This document shows positions 16,355-26,200 of a stretch of 64,000 bases of DNA, piece after piece. The position numbers and the translations under genes were made by a program. The stretch spans positions 204,834 through 268,833 of the forward strand of contig JAUILN010000014.1 in NCBI GenBank assembly GCA_030432695.1. Reading direction: 5' to 3'. The notes below the pieces were generated by a model that saw only the letters and a list, made by a program, of their open reading frames with translations, had not been told where the DNA came from and ran no database searches. The number at the start of each line of letters is the position of its first letter. Within the stretch, counting starts at the first letter, position 1. The stretch is from a bacterium (GTDB taxonomy: Bacteria > Planctomycetota > UBA1135 > UBA2386).

Positions 16355-18352
16355 TCATCGATCGGGAAGCGCGATCCATCCGGGGCGGAACCACAGCAGG
16401 GCCAGGGCGAGGAGGAGAGGCAGCAGCCAGTAGCCGTCGTCGGCGTAGGTGGTGCGGCCGTCGGGCGACGAGGCGGCGCGGAAGGTGGTGGCCGCGCGCG
16501 CGGCCAGGTTCTCGACGTCGGACGGCGCGGGCGTGAGCGGCACGATCCTCGCGCCGAGTACACCGGCACCCGCGGGTAGACCGGTCGTGTCGGGCGTCGC
16601 GGTCGCGGCCAGGATCTGCACCGGCGGCAGCCCTTCGTCGCGCAGCGCGGCGAGTCGATCGTGGCTGACCGCGGGCAGATCGTCGGCGCACAGCAGGATC
16701 GAGCCGGGCAGGTGGCTCCGTTCGAGCTGCGCCGCGGCGAGCGCCAGCGCCGCAGCCGGCTCGTCGCCCGGCTTCGGCAACACGTCGGGTCGCAGCGCCC
16801 GGACGAAGTCCACCACCAGCTCCGCATCGCGGGTCGGCGGGACCACCAGGTGCGCGGTGCCGGAGTAGGCGACCAGCCCGTGGCGCGTGCCCGGCCGCAG
16901 CGCGGTGAAGTCGGCGATCTTCTGGGCCGTCCGCTCCAGGCGGCTCGGCTGGATGTCCTCCGCCTGCATCGACTCGGATACCTCCACGACCACCATCACC
17001 GCAGCGTCGTCCTCGGCGAACGGCGAGGGCAGGACGCGCCACGCCGGACCCGCCGCCGCGACGATGCCGAGCAGCCAGAACAGCGCGAGCGCGTGGGCGG
17101 GTCGGCAGCGCGCCTGCCCTCGCCCCTCCACGGTCAGGGCCTGCAGCAGGTGCGGTGCGATCCGATCCCCGAGCCGCGACCGCAGCGAGGCGCCGCGCCG
17201 GTGCAGCAGCAGGAATGCCAGTGCCGGCGCGGCGGCCAGGCACCACCATGGACGCAGCAGGTGGAATCCTCCGGTCGTGCCACCGCCGGCCGCGAGCGCC
17301 CAGGGTGCAGCGGCCAATGCCAGCGCGGCAGCGGTCCGGATCGCGGCGTCGGTGCGCCGCGCGCCACGCGACGGCCAACGCGCGCCGACCAGGTGCGCGA
17401 GGTGCCACAGGAGGCTCACCACCAGCACGAGGCCGAGTGGCCAGACGAACAGCTCGGTGCGCGGCCGGTGGCTCCGGGTCTCGAGGTCACGCGTCGACAG
17501 CGCGTCGAGCTCCGCGTAGACGGCCGCCAGCGCGTCGCGGTCCTCGGCGCGGAACGAGCGCCCACCGGTCGCCTCGGCGACCCGCCGCAGCGCCTCCTCA
17601 TCGATCTCGGCCTCGCCCACCGCGGTGGGATCGCCGACCGCGATCGTGTGCACCACCACCCGCTCGTCCCCGGCCAGCGACGCGGCCTCCTTGAGCGGCA
17701 CTCGGCTGCCGGTGTCGTTACCGTCGGTGAGCAGGATCGCCACGCGGTCCTCCTGCACCTCGCCCTCCTGGAACAACTTCACGGCCACGCCCAACGCATC
17801 GCCGAGCGCGGTGCGGGGGCCGGCCATCCCGACCGTCGCTTCGTCGAGGAGCTGGCGACAGACGTCGAGGTCGGCGGTGAACGGCGCCTGCACGAAGGCT
17901 CCCGAACCGAACAGCACCAGGCCGACGCGATCGCCCTGGCGTGCTGCGAGGAAGTCGTCGAGCACCTGCTTCACCGCGGTCAGGCGGTCCACGGTCTGGC
18001 CGTCGGGTGTCGTGAAGTCCTCGGTCTGCATCGAGCCCGACAGGTCCACCGCCAGCACCAGGTCGCGCGAAGGTTCGATCTGCACGATCGGTTCGCCGAG
18101 CCACTGCGGCCGCGCCACCGCGACCACCAGCAGGCCCCACGACAGCCAGGCCAGCACCCGGGCGGTCCGGGTGCGCCGACGCACCGCGGCGCCCGCGCGG
18201 GCCTGGTTCTGCGTGAGTTCCTCCAGCCGGGTCATCGACGGGACGAACAGGCCGGGGCGCGCTTCGCGGTAGGGGCGCAGCAACTGGCGGATGCCGGGGG
18301 TGATCGGCAGCAGGACCAGCAGGAGCAGCCAGGGGTATGCGAGGGTCAGCAC
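16355..18352 (-). CDS. Fused BatA-BatB, two von Willebrand A domains
   Basis: A 665-residue membrane protein joining two proteins that are normally separate. Unit 1 (residues 1-320) has an N-terminal membrane span, a VWA domain with intact MIDAS motif D103-L-S-G-S107 and LLTDGND, then a second span near 302-320. Unit 2 (about 363-665) repeats the plan: spans near 367-383 and 421-435, a second VWA domain, and a C-terminal span. Its MIDAS motif starts with glutamate (E457-V-S-E-S461), and LLCADD replaces LLTDG. Frame is open throughout, with no internal start that is clearly favoured. The GTG start overlaps the end of the DUF4381-like gene by 7 bp. Bat VWA proteins form membrane-bound periplasmic complexes with BatC and BatD. 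Confidence 0.85.
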   Translation of the reverse strand: MLTLAYPWLLLLVLLPITPGIRQLLRPYREARPGLFVPSMTRLEELTQNQARAGAAVRRRTRTARVLAWLSWGLLVVAVARPQWLGEPIVQIEPSRDLVLAVDLSGSMQTEDFTTPDGQTVDRLTAVKQVLDDFLAARQGDRVGLVLFGSGAFVQAPFTADLDVCRQLLDEATVGMAGPRTALGDALGVAVKLFQEGEVQEDRVAILLTDGNDTGSRVPLKEAASLAGDERVVVHTIAVGDPTAVGEAEIDEEALRRVAEATGGRSFRAEDRDALAAVYAELDALSTRDLETRSHRPRTELFVWPLGLVLVVSLLWHLAHLVGARWPSRGARRTDAAIRTAAALALAAAPWALAAGGGTTGGFHLLRPWWCLAAAPALAFLLLHRRGASLRSRLGDRIAPHLLQALTVEGRGQARCRPAHALALFWLLGIVAAAGPAWRVLPSPFAEDDAAVMVVVEVSESMQAEDIQPSRLERTAQKIADFTALRPGTRHGLVAYSGTAHLVVPPTRDAELVVDFVRALRPDVLPKPGDEPAAALALAAAQLERSHLPGSILLCADDLPAVSHDRLAALRDEGLPPVQILAATATPDTTGLPAGAGVLGARIVPLTPAPSDVENLAARAATTFRAASSPDGRTTYADDGYWLLPLLLALALLWFRPGWIALPDR

Positions 18353-18858
18353 GGTGTGGCCTCGCGGTCGTGATGGCGCACCCAGGTGCGGGCCGCTTCG
18401 AGCAGGGCATGGGTCGATGCGTCGTCGAGCGCGGTCGCTGCGGAACTCCGGTAGACGGCCTCGCCGAGCGGAGCCAGGGACTCTCGCGCGACGCGCGGCG
18501 CGCCGGTCGTCTCCAGGAAGCGCAGCCAGGCCTCGCCGCTCAGCGCGGCGACCGCGGCGCGCGGCCAGGCGGCGAGTGCGGTGCGCTTCAGGATCGCGTT
18601 GAGTTCGATCAGCGCGGCCGAGCGCTGCGCGCGGTCCTCGGCACGAAGTCCGACCTGATCGAGTGCGCGCAGGGCGGCGCGTCGGTAGGCCTGGGCTCGC
18701 CACCGCCGCAACAGCCACCACGCGATCGCCAGCATTCCGGCGGCCAACAGCGCGATCGCCAGCCACGCGGCGGGGGTGTCCGGCCCCATCGGCACCCGCA
18801 GCGGCGCGACCGGCTCGACCATCGACCGCAGGTCGGTCGGGTCCTGGCAGCGGATCAT
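18346..18858 (-). CDS. DUF4381-like membrane protein of the Bat operon
   Basis: A 170-residue protein with one membrane span (AAWLAIALLAAGMLAIAWWLL, residues 30-50) and a cytoplasmic helical tail containing GEAWLRFLETTGA, a signature of the DUF4381 proteins found between DUF58 and BatA genes. Its ATG overlaps the DUF58 stop (ATGA), and its end overlaps the BatAB start. The position supports a role as a structural partner of the MoxR/Bat complex. No enzymatic motif is visible. Confidence 0.75.
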   Translation of the reverse strand: MIRCQDPTDLRSMVEPVAPLRVPMGPDTPAAWLAIALLAAGMLAIAWWLLRRWRAQAYRRAALRALDQVGLRAEDRAQRSAALIELNAILKRTALAAWPRAAVAALSGEAWLRFLETTGAPRVARESLAPLGEAVYRSSAATALDDASTHALLEAARTWVRHHDREATPC

Positions 18859-19805
18859 CGCCCGGCCTCCTCGAGATGGCCGAGCTGGCGCAGGATCTGC
18901 CGCAGCGTCGGCTCACCGGGGTCGATCTCCAGCAGGCCGACGAAGCCGCGGCGCGCCGCGCTGCGCATCGCCGTGCGGCGGGTCTCGAAGTCGTCGCGGA
19001 AGCGGGCGCGGAAACGCGGGTCGGAGGTGTCGATTTCGAGCTGCAGCCCGGCCTGGGTGGCGACCACGCGGCCGGCGTCTGGCAGGTCGCGCTCGAGGGC
19101 GTCGTGGATGGCGAACACCAGCACGTCGTTGCGGCGCGCGAGGTCGGTGACGAGGCCGCGGGTGTCCGGACCCGCGCCGTGGAGATCGCTGACGATCGCG
19201 ACGAGGCCGTCGTGGGTGACCACCCGGCCGATCCGGTCGAGGGCGCGGTCGAGCGCGCCGGTGTCTGGCGGCGCCTCGGTCCGCGCGTGCAGCCGCCCGT
19301 TCGCGGTCACGATCGCATGCAGCAGGTGCAGCACGGTGTCGCGGCTGCGGCGCGGTTCGACGAACACCGTCTCGGCATCGTCGTCGCCGAACACCAGGCC
19401 ACCGACCCGGTCCCCGGCCGCCAGTCCGCGCCAGGCCACCAATGCCGCGGCCTCGGCGGCCGCCACTGACTTCATCGCGCGGCGGCTGCCGAAGAACATC
19501 GGGCTGCGCTGGTCGACGACCACCATCACCGGGCGGTCGCGCTCCTCCTTGTTGACCCGGACGTGGGCCCGGCCGGTCCGCGCGGTGACCCGCCAGTCAA
19601 TGCTGCGCGGGTCGTCGCCGGACTGGTAGCGGCGCAGCTCCTCGAACAAGAGGCCGCGGCCGCGCAGTCGCGAAGCATGGCGGCCGGTCAGCAGGCTGTG
19701 GACCGGCTGCTTGGGCAGCAGCGAGAAGCCGCCCTGATGCTCCAGGCGCAGGAGATCGCGCAGCGCGACGTGGATCCCGTCGCCCGGTCCGTTCGGCGTC
19801 GCCAT
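18855..19805 (-). CDS. DUF58 protein, MoxR partner
   Basis: A 316-residue DUF58 protein. The family hallmark LLFEELRRYQSGDDPRSIDWRVTARTG is present near residues 52-77, followed by a VWA-like alpha/beta region with VVVDQRSPMFFG in place of the MIDAS start and VAIVSDLHG. It lies 9 bp after the MoxR gene and overlaps the next gene by four bases. MoxR ATPases and DUF58/VWA partners act together like Mg-chelatase subunits to remodel or activate target proteins. Confidence 0.9.
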   Translation of the reverse strand: MATPNGPGDGIHVALRDLLRLEHQGGFSLLPKQPVHSLLTGRHASRLRGRGLLFEELRRYQSGDDPRSIDWRVTARTGRAHVRVNKEERDRPVMVVVDQRSPMFFGSRRAMKSVAAAEAAALVAWRGLAAGDRVGGLVFGDDDAETVFVEPRRSRDTVLHLLHAIVTANGRLHARTEAPPDTGALDRALDRIGRVVTHDGLVAIVSDLHGAGPDTRGLVTDLARRNDVLVFAIHDALERDLPDAGRVVATQAGLQLEIDTSDPRFRARFRDDFETRRTAMRSAARRGFVGLLEIDPGEPTLRQILRQLGHLEEAGR

Positions 19806-19814
19806 GCCCGGCCC

Positions 19815-20777
<963 letters not shown>

Positions 20778-20848
20778 GGAAGCGCTCGTCGCCGAGCGTA
20801 GCGCCGCCTTAGAGTCCGCGCCCTGCTCACCGTCTGGACATTGTTCCC

Positions 20849-21739
20849 TTGATTCCGAACGCCGCTCCGCGCCTGGCCACGATCCAGCTCCTCGTGGTAC
20901 TGCTCTGTCTGGTCTGGGGCAGCACCTGGGTGGTCATCCAGGAGGGATTGGAGGACCTGCCTCCCCTCACCTCCGCGGGCGCCCGCTTCGCGCTGGCGTT
21001 CGTGGCGCTCTGCGCCCTCGCGCCGCTGCTGCACCGCTGGGAGAAGGGCGATGCGCCGCCACCGGGCGTGTGGATCCCGGTCGGCACGCTGAACTTCGGG
21101 ATCAGCTACGCGGTGGTCTACCTCACCGAGACCGTCCTGCCGTCGGGACTCGTCTGCGTGTTGTGGGCGGTGTTCCCGCTGATGATGGGTTTCGCCGGAC
21201 ACTGGCTGCTCGACGAGAAGCTGCGCGCGCGGCAGTGGATCGGCCTGCTCATCGGTTTCCTCGGCGTCGCGCTGCTGTTCGTCACCGATCTCGACGCGTT
21301 CGGTCCCGAGGCGATCCCGATGGCGCTGTTCCTGTTCGTGAGCCCGGCCGTGTCGGTGGCCGGACAGGTGGTGCTGAAGCGCCGTGCGAAGCAGATGTCG
21401 TCGGTGCTGATCAACCGCAATGCGATGGGCTTCGGCGCCCTGCTCCTGTGCACCAGCGCCCTGCTGTTCGAGCGCGACGCGGCGACCGAATGGACCCCGG
21501 CCGCGATCGGCAGCATCGTCTACCTGGCGCTGTTCGGCACCGTGATGGCGTTCACCCTCTACTTCTGGCTGCTCCGCCACGCGAGCGCCACCGGGCTCAG
21601 CACCATCACCTTCCTGACCCCCGCCGTCGCCCTGCTGCTCGGCTGGGCGCTCCGCGACGAGGCCATCACCATGACCTCCATCGCCGGCTCCGCCCTCATC
21701 CTGGTCGGCGTCGCGCTGGCCATCCTCCGCCGCCGCTGA
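20849..21739 (+). CDS. EamA/DMT-family small-molecule transporter
   Basis: A 296-residue integral membrane protein with ten predicted spans arranged as two EamA repeats of five. WGSTWVVIQ near the start and GLSTITFLTPAVALLLGW in the last third are typical of drug/metabolite exporters. Substrates in this group range from amino acids to nucleosides and cannot be predicted. The start is TTG at 20849; no ATG exists in frame upstream. It is followed by a family 2 palindrome that separates it from the convergent methyltransferase gene. Confidence 0.88.
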   Translation: MIPNAAPRLATIQLLVVLLCLVWGSTWVVIQEGLEDLPPLTSAGARFALAFVALCALAPLLHRWEKGDAPPPGVWIPVGTLNFGISYAVVYLTETVLPSGLVCVLWAVFPLMMGFAGHWLLDEKLRARQWIGLLIGFLGVALLFVTDLDAFGPEAIPMALFLFVSPAVSVAGQVVLKRRAKQMSSVLINRNAMGFGALLLCTSALLFERDAATEWTPAAIGSIVYLALFGTVMAFTLYFWLLRHASATGLSTITFLTPAVALLLGWALRDEAITMTSIAGSALILVGVALAILRRR

Positions 21740-21749
21740 GCCCACCGAA

Positions 21750-21786
21750 TCTGTCGTAGTTGGTGCCTGGCACGAACTACGACAGA
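21750..21786. repeat. Palindromic repeat family 2, copy A
   Basis: A near-perfect 37-bp palindrome. TCTGTCGTAGTT (21750-21761) pairs with AACTACGACAGA (21775-21786), and the centre contains GTGCC-T-GGCAC, which pairs again. It lies 10 bp after the EamA stop and 8 bp before the stop of the opposing gene, the place for a two-way terminator. Other copies are at 33424 and 33476. Confidence 0.88.
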
Positions 21787-21794
21787 AACGCGGG

Positions 21795-23078
21795 TCAGCG
21801 CGGGCGCAGCAGCGTGAGCACCTCGACGTGCTCGGTGTGCGGGAACATGTCGCAGACCTCGGCGGCGGCGACCCGGTAGCCCCGTGCGGTGAGGATCTCC
21901 AGGTCGCGGGCCAAGGCCTGGGCGGAGCAGGCGACGTGCAGGATGCGGCCGGGGCGGGCGGCGAGGACGCGCGCGCAGCCGTCCGGGCCGAGGCCGGAGC
22001 GGGTCGGATCGACCACCAGGAGGTCGGGCTCGGCAGCGAACTCGGCGTCGGCGAACGGCTGCTCGATCACGGTCACGCGGTCGGCCATGCCGTTGCGCTC
22101 GGCGTTGTGCCGCGCATCCCGGCAGGAACTCGCGCCGTTCTCGACGATCTCGACCCGCGCCGCGCCGGCCTTCGCGAACCGCAGCCCGAACGTGCCGATG
22201 CCGCCGTAGCCGTCGACCACCCGCTGTCCGGTGACGTCGCCCGCCATCGCCAGCGCCGGCGCGTAGAGCACCTGCTGCGCCGCGCGGTGCACCTGGTAGA
22301 AGCTGCCGAGGCCGATGCGGAATTCGAGGCCGTCCTGCCGGTCGACGACGTGGTCGTGGCCCTTCAGCGGCACGTGCCGCTCGCCGAGCAGGAAGTTGTC
22401 GGTGCGCTCGCTGATGCTGCGCACCACGCCGACCGCCCGCACCTGCTTGCCGCCGGCGGCGGGCAGCTTCGCGGCTTCCAGCAGTCGGTTGGCCAGCGTG
22501 CTGCCTTCGTCGAACACTCCGGGTCGGGTGACCACGCCGAGCAGGAGTTCGCCGGTGCCCGGCGCGAGCCGCGCATGGAACGCCCTCACGAAGCCCGACG
22601 CGTCGCGCTCGTCGAACGGCGTGATCCGCAGGTCCCGCAGGATCTGCTCGGCGCGCCGGCCGATCTCGGTCAGCGCGCGAGCCTGGGTGCGGCACTCCTC
22701 GATCCGCACCAGGTCGTGCGAGCGGCGCGCGTAGATGCCGAGCGATGGTCTGCCGCGCGCATCGGGCCGCACCGGGTAGAGCAGCTTGGTGCGGAAGTGC
22801 AGCGGCGGAAACTCGCTGGCCTGTCCACCGAGCTCGATGCCGTCGAGGAACGGCGCGAGCAGTGCCGCCACGTGATCGTGCTTCTCGGCCCACTGCGCGG
22901 CGATCGGTCGATCGAGCAGCGAGCAACCGCCGCAGGTGCCGAAGTGCTGGCACATCGGCAGGTCGCTGCCGGGCACCAGTGCAGGGGCTGAGGGGCTCCT
23001 CATCGGCCGGCGAGGCCGCTTCGGCCCCGGGCGTCCCTTCGGTCGATCGGTTCTCTCGGGTCTCGGTCGGCGCGGCAC
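21795..23078 (-). CDS. Fe-S RNA uracil-5-methyltransferase (RlmD/RumA-like)
   Basis: A 427-residue class I methyltransferase. The iron-sulfur cluster ligands are CQHFGTCGGC (C43, C49, C52) plus the cysteine of RIEECRTQA. The AdoMet site is VVDGYGGIGTFGL. Catalytic segments are DPTRSGLG and HVACSAQALARDL, whose cysteine forms the covalent bond to uracil C6. FPHTEHVEVLTLL closes the protein as in all RumA relatives. No TRAM domain is seen; the first 40 residues are basic and probably disordered. It methylates a uridine in rRNA or tRNA. It is divergent from the aminotransferase gene, with 38 bp between starts. Confidence 0.9.
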   Translation of the reverse strand: MPRRPRPERTDRPKGRPGPKRPRRPMRSPSAPALVPGSDLPMCQHFGTCGGCSLLDRPIAAQWAEKHDHVAALLAPFLDGIELGGQASEFPPLHFRTKLLYPVRPDARGRPSLGIYARRSHDLVRIEECRTQARALTEIGRRAEQILRDLRITPFDERDASGFVRAFHARLAPGTGELLLGVVTRPGVFDEGSTLANRLLEAAKLPAAGGKQVRAVGVVRSISERTDNFLLGERHVPLKGHDHVVDRQDGLEFRIGLGSFYQVHRAAQQVLYAPALAMAGDVTGQRVVDGYGGIGTFGLRFAKAGAARVEIVENGASSCRDARHNAERNGMADRVTVIEQPFADAEFAAEPDLLVVDPTRSGLGPDGCARVLAARPGRILHVACSAQALARDLEILTARGYRVAAAEVCDMFPHTEHVEVLTLLRPR

Positions 23079-23116
23079 GCGAGGGAGGGTAGCGGATGCG
23101 CTGCTACGATCCGCGC

Positions 23117-24394
23117 ATGGACACGACTTCCGCGGTTCCCGACCGACGCACGTTCCTGGCTGGTGCGGCAGCCGCAGTCTGTGGACTGCCAGCGGGTCTC
23201 CGGCCGGCCCGCGAGAGACTGCTCCAGCGGCTCCTCGAGCGTGAGGGTCTGCCGGGCCCCGACGCCTACACCCTCGATCCCGACCTCCTCTACCTGAACC
23301 ACGCCTCGATCGGCACCATCCCCGCCGTAGTGCAGGAGGCCCAGATCGGCTACCTGCGCGCCTGCGAGTCGAATCCCTGGCTCTACATGTGGGGTGGCGC
23401 GTGGGACGAAGCGCTCGCGTCCACCCGCCGCAGCACGGCCGAGTTCTTCGGCGTCGCGGCCGACGACCTCGCGATCACCCGCAACACCACCGAGGGCTTC
23501 AACGTGCTGGCGCGCGGCCTGCCGCTCGGGGCCGGCGACGAGGTGTTGTTCAGCAACCTGAACCACGCCGGTGCCAGCCTGCCCTTCGACCACGCGGCCG
23601 AGGAGCGGGGCTTCTCGGTGCGACGGATCGAGATCCCGCTCGACGACGCACCCGGCCTGTCCGACGACGACCTCGTGGCGCTGCATGCCGACGCGGTGCG
23701 CGACCAGACCCGCGTGGTCGTCCTGCCACACGTCGACAACATCCTCGGCCTGCGCCAGCCGATCGCCCGTATCGCCGCCGCCGTCCGCGAGAAGGGGGTT
23801 CGTTGGGTCTTCGCCGACGGTGCGCAGGCCACCGGAGCGTTCCCGGTGGACCTGCCGTCGCTCGGCGTCGACGGCTACGCGACCAGTCCGCACAAGTGGC
23901 TGCAGGCCCCGAAGGGCACCGGCCTCCTGTGGACCACCCCCGCGCTGCGCGAGCATCTCCGCGCGCTGATCGTCACCTGGGGCCAGGGCCGCTGGGCCGG
24001 CACCGCGCGCATCTACGAGGACTATGGCACGCGCGCGCTCCCCAACGTTCTCGCCCTCGGCGATGCCGTGCTGTTCCAGCGCGCAGCCGATCTCGCCAAG
24101 ACCACCGCGCAGCGGCGTGCCCTGCGCGACGCCTTCCGCGACGCGGTCGACGCCGAGCCGGGTGTTACCTGGGCCTCGCCGCGCAGCTTCGACTCCGGCG
24201 CCTCGCTGTTCGCGCTGCGCATCGACGACGCCTCCGCGAGCCAGACCGTCACTCGACTCTTCGAGGACCACCGCGTCGTCACCCGCGGCTTCGGCGACGT
24301 CGGTGGGCAGATCCGGGTGGCGCCGAATGCGGTGCACACCGCGGCCGACGTAGAGCGCTTCGTCGCTGCGCTGCGCGCTGCGCGACGAGGCTGA
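23117..24394 (+). CDS. Tat-exported class V aminotransferase-like PLP enzyme
   Basis: A 425-residue fold-type I PLP enzyme of the class V group (cysteine desulfurase/isopenicillin-N epimerase relatives). Visible are NTTEGFNVLARGL, the PLP-pairing aspartate in VFADGAQATGAF, and the Schiff-base lysine in SPHKWLQAPKGTG. A twin-arginine signal precedes it (DRRTFLAGAAAAVCGLPAG), so it should be folded with its cofactor and then exported. ATG 23117 keeps that signal near the N-terminus. The substrate is unknown; epimerase, desulfurase or lyase activity are all open. The stop is only 4 bp from the convergent gene's stop. Confidence 0.85.
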   Translation: MDTTSAVPDRRTFLAGAAAAVCGLPAGLRPARERLLQRLLEREGLPGPDAYTLDPDLLYLNHASIGTIPAVVQEAQIGYLRACESNPWLYMWGGAWDEALASTRRSTAEFFGVAADDLAITRNTTEGFNVLARGLPLGAGDEVLFSNLNHAGASLPFDHAAEERGFSVRRIEIPLDDAPGLSDDDLVALHADAVRDQTRVVVLPHVDNILGLRQPIARIAAAVREKGVRWVFADGAQATGAFPVDLPSLGVDGYATSPHKWLQAPKGTGLLWTTPALREHLRALIVTWGQGRWAGTARIYEDYGTRALPNVLALGDAVLFQRAADLAKTTAQRRALRDAFRDAVDAEPGVTWASPRSFDSGASLFALRIDDASASQTVTRLFEDHRVVTRGFGDVGGQIRVAPNAVHTAADVERFVAALRAARRG

Positions 24395-24398
24395 ACCG

Positions 24399-26156
24399 TC
24401 AACGCACCACCAGTTCCAACGTCTGATCGAGATTCGCGGGGACGGGGCCCTCCGTGACGCCGTTGCGACCGTCGAAGGTCCAACACCACGCCATGACCTC
24501 CGTCTCGCCGTCTTCGATCGGCACCGAGAAGCTGCCGTCTGCATCGCTGATGGCGCCCAGGGCCAACGGGATGAGTGGTCCGCGACGGCTGGTGAGGTCG
24601 CCCACGGTCTCGACCATGATCCTCGCCCCGGCGACCGGTACACCGCTCCGGTCGAGCACGCGGCCGGCCATCCGGCGGCCTTCACGCTGGTGGAGGTCGA
24701 ACGATCTGCGGGCCGCATCGGGACGCACCGTGATCGTGTCCCAGGCTGGCAGGAACCGCGTATCGAGGGTCGTGAGACCGACCATGCCACTCTCGACGCC
24801 GTCGAATCGGAAGCGTCCCGCGGAGTCGCTGATCGTCATGCGCAACGCGTCCGAGTCCGTCGTCGACACGAGTACGGGGTCGAGGGCCGGCACGATCACG
24901 ACCGCGACCCCGGCGCAGGGAACGCCTTCTGGGTCGAAGACCGTGCCGTCGATGCTCGCGGTGGCGGGCAGATGCAGGTCAGCTCCGTCCAGGGCGTCCG
25001 GATCCACGTGCAGGTGAGCCAGGCTCCAGGGTCTCGCACCGCCTTCGATCCACAGCGACGTGCGGGATTCGGGATCGAAGGGGTAGCGAAGCGTCACCCG
25101 GCCGTTCGCGTCGGTGCGTGCCGCGCGGGTGAGTTGCGTCGTCGCACCGGGCAGGTCGCGGCCGTCGAGGAACGCCAGCGGGATGCTGCCGCACGCGAGG
25201 ACTTCACGACCGGCGACTGGTCGGTCGAGCCCGTCCACCAGACGGAACTGGATCGTGCGTAGCGGCTCGAGCGTGAGTTCCTTGCGGAGCCGCCGACCGA
25301 AGTGCTCGGCGATGCCCCGTAGCGTGCCGTGTTCGCCGCTTCGGACTTCGAGATACAGGGGCTTCCCGAGGTTCTCGAATTCGACGAAGCCGTCGGCGTC
25401 CGTCGTCAGCTCCCGCCGGAGCCCAGGTGCCGTGAAGGGGCGATCCACCGTCGCGCCGGACACCGGTTCCCCCTCGGCGTCGAGTACCGTGATCAGCACG
25501 CGGTCGACGGGGTCGAGCTTCAGCTGCCACGGTCCTTCGTCGGGCAGTTCGCGCAGGACCTGCCCGGCGGGCGTCGCCAGCACGGTCGGTGCTCCGCCGG
25601 GCTGCGCGGTACGCAGCGTGAAGCTGCCGCGTTCGTCGGTCGTCGCGACGGTTTCGTCGAGGTGCAGGAAGCCACTCAGTCGCGGCGCTACCGCGGCCAG
25701 GTGTTCGACCGGGTCCGCGGCTACCGTGATTCTGCATCCGGCGACCGGCGCGTCGGCGGCGTCGTGCACCTCGCCGTGGATCGTGCGCAGCGGTCGGAGT
25801 TCGAGGCGCAGGGGAACTCCCGGGATCGGGAGTCGATGGATCTTCGAACGAGCGTCGTCGGTCTCGGCGCGCAACGCGAAGAAGCCGGTCGAGGGCCGCG
25901 GCAGCGTGAATCGGCCGCGCGGTCCGGTTCGTGTCCGGTCACGCTCCATCGCTTCCTCCGTTTGGGCCGCGAGCGGAGCGTGCGGGTCGGGCCGCCCGTA
26001 CAGGACGACCACGGCGTCGGGCACCGGGTTGCCCTCTTCGTCCGTCACGATCCCGATCGCGGTCTCGGGGGCTTTCCCCTCGTCCGTGCTCTGCGCAACC
26101 GGGCTCGCGCCGACGATCAGCGCAGTGAATGCCCCCACAACATGCAGTCTCGACAT
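24399..26156 (-). CDS. Secreted carboxypeptidase-regulatory-like repeat protein
   Basis: A 585-residue exported protein. A signal peptide (MSRLHVVGAFTALIVGASPVAQ) is followed by at least five beta-sandwich units of the carboxypeptidase-D regulatory type. These show the alternation G-x-V-x-D-x-x-G-x-P-V-x-x-A then D-x-x-G-R/S-F: GIVTDEEGNPVPDAVVVL, GEVHDAADAPVAGCRI, VTVLDAEGEPVSGATV, GTVFDPEGVPCAGVAV, GRVLDRSGVPVAGARI. No catalytic residues are visible. It is probably a cell-surface or matrix protein. It resembles the tail of the sigma-factor fusion and the protein at 3919. Confidence 0.82.
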   Translation of the reverse strand: MSRLHVVGAFTALIVGASPVAQSTDEGKAPETAIGIVTDEEGNPVPDAVVVLYGRPDPHAPLAAQTEEAMERDRTRTGPRGRFTLPRPSTGFFALRAETDDARSKIHRLPIPGVPLRLELRPLRTIHGEVHDAADAPVAGCRITVAADPVEHLAAVAPRLSGFLHLDETVATTDERGSFTLRTAQPGGAPTVLATPAGQVLRELPDEGPWQLKLDPVDRVLITVLDAEGEPVSGATVDRPFTAPGLRRELTTDADGFVEFENLGKPLYLEVRSGEHGTLRGIAEHFGRRLRKELTLEPLRTIQFRLVDGLDRPVAGREVLACGSIPLAFLDGRDLPGATTQLTRAARTDANGRVTLRYPFDPESRTSLWIEGGARPWSLAHLHVDPDALDGADLHLPATASIDGTVFDPEGVPCAGVAVVIVPALDPVLVSTTDSDALRMTISDSAGRFRFDGVESGMVGLTTLDTRFLPAWDTITVRPDAARRSFDLHQREGRRMAGRVLDRSGVPVAGARIMVETVGDLTSRRGPLIPLALGAISDADGSFSVPIEDGETEVMAWCWTFDGRNGVTEGPVPANLDQTLELVVR

Positions 26157-26200
26157 CTTGCAGTGTAGTTCGTGTCCGGTGTGGTTCCGATCCGATCGCG

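Noticed and set aside
16661..18373. 570-residue open frame antisense to BatA-BatB
   Set aside because: Glutamine/arginine-rich mirror of the VWA codons without start signal or motif.
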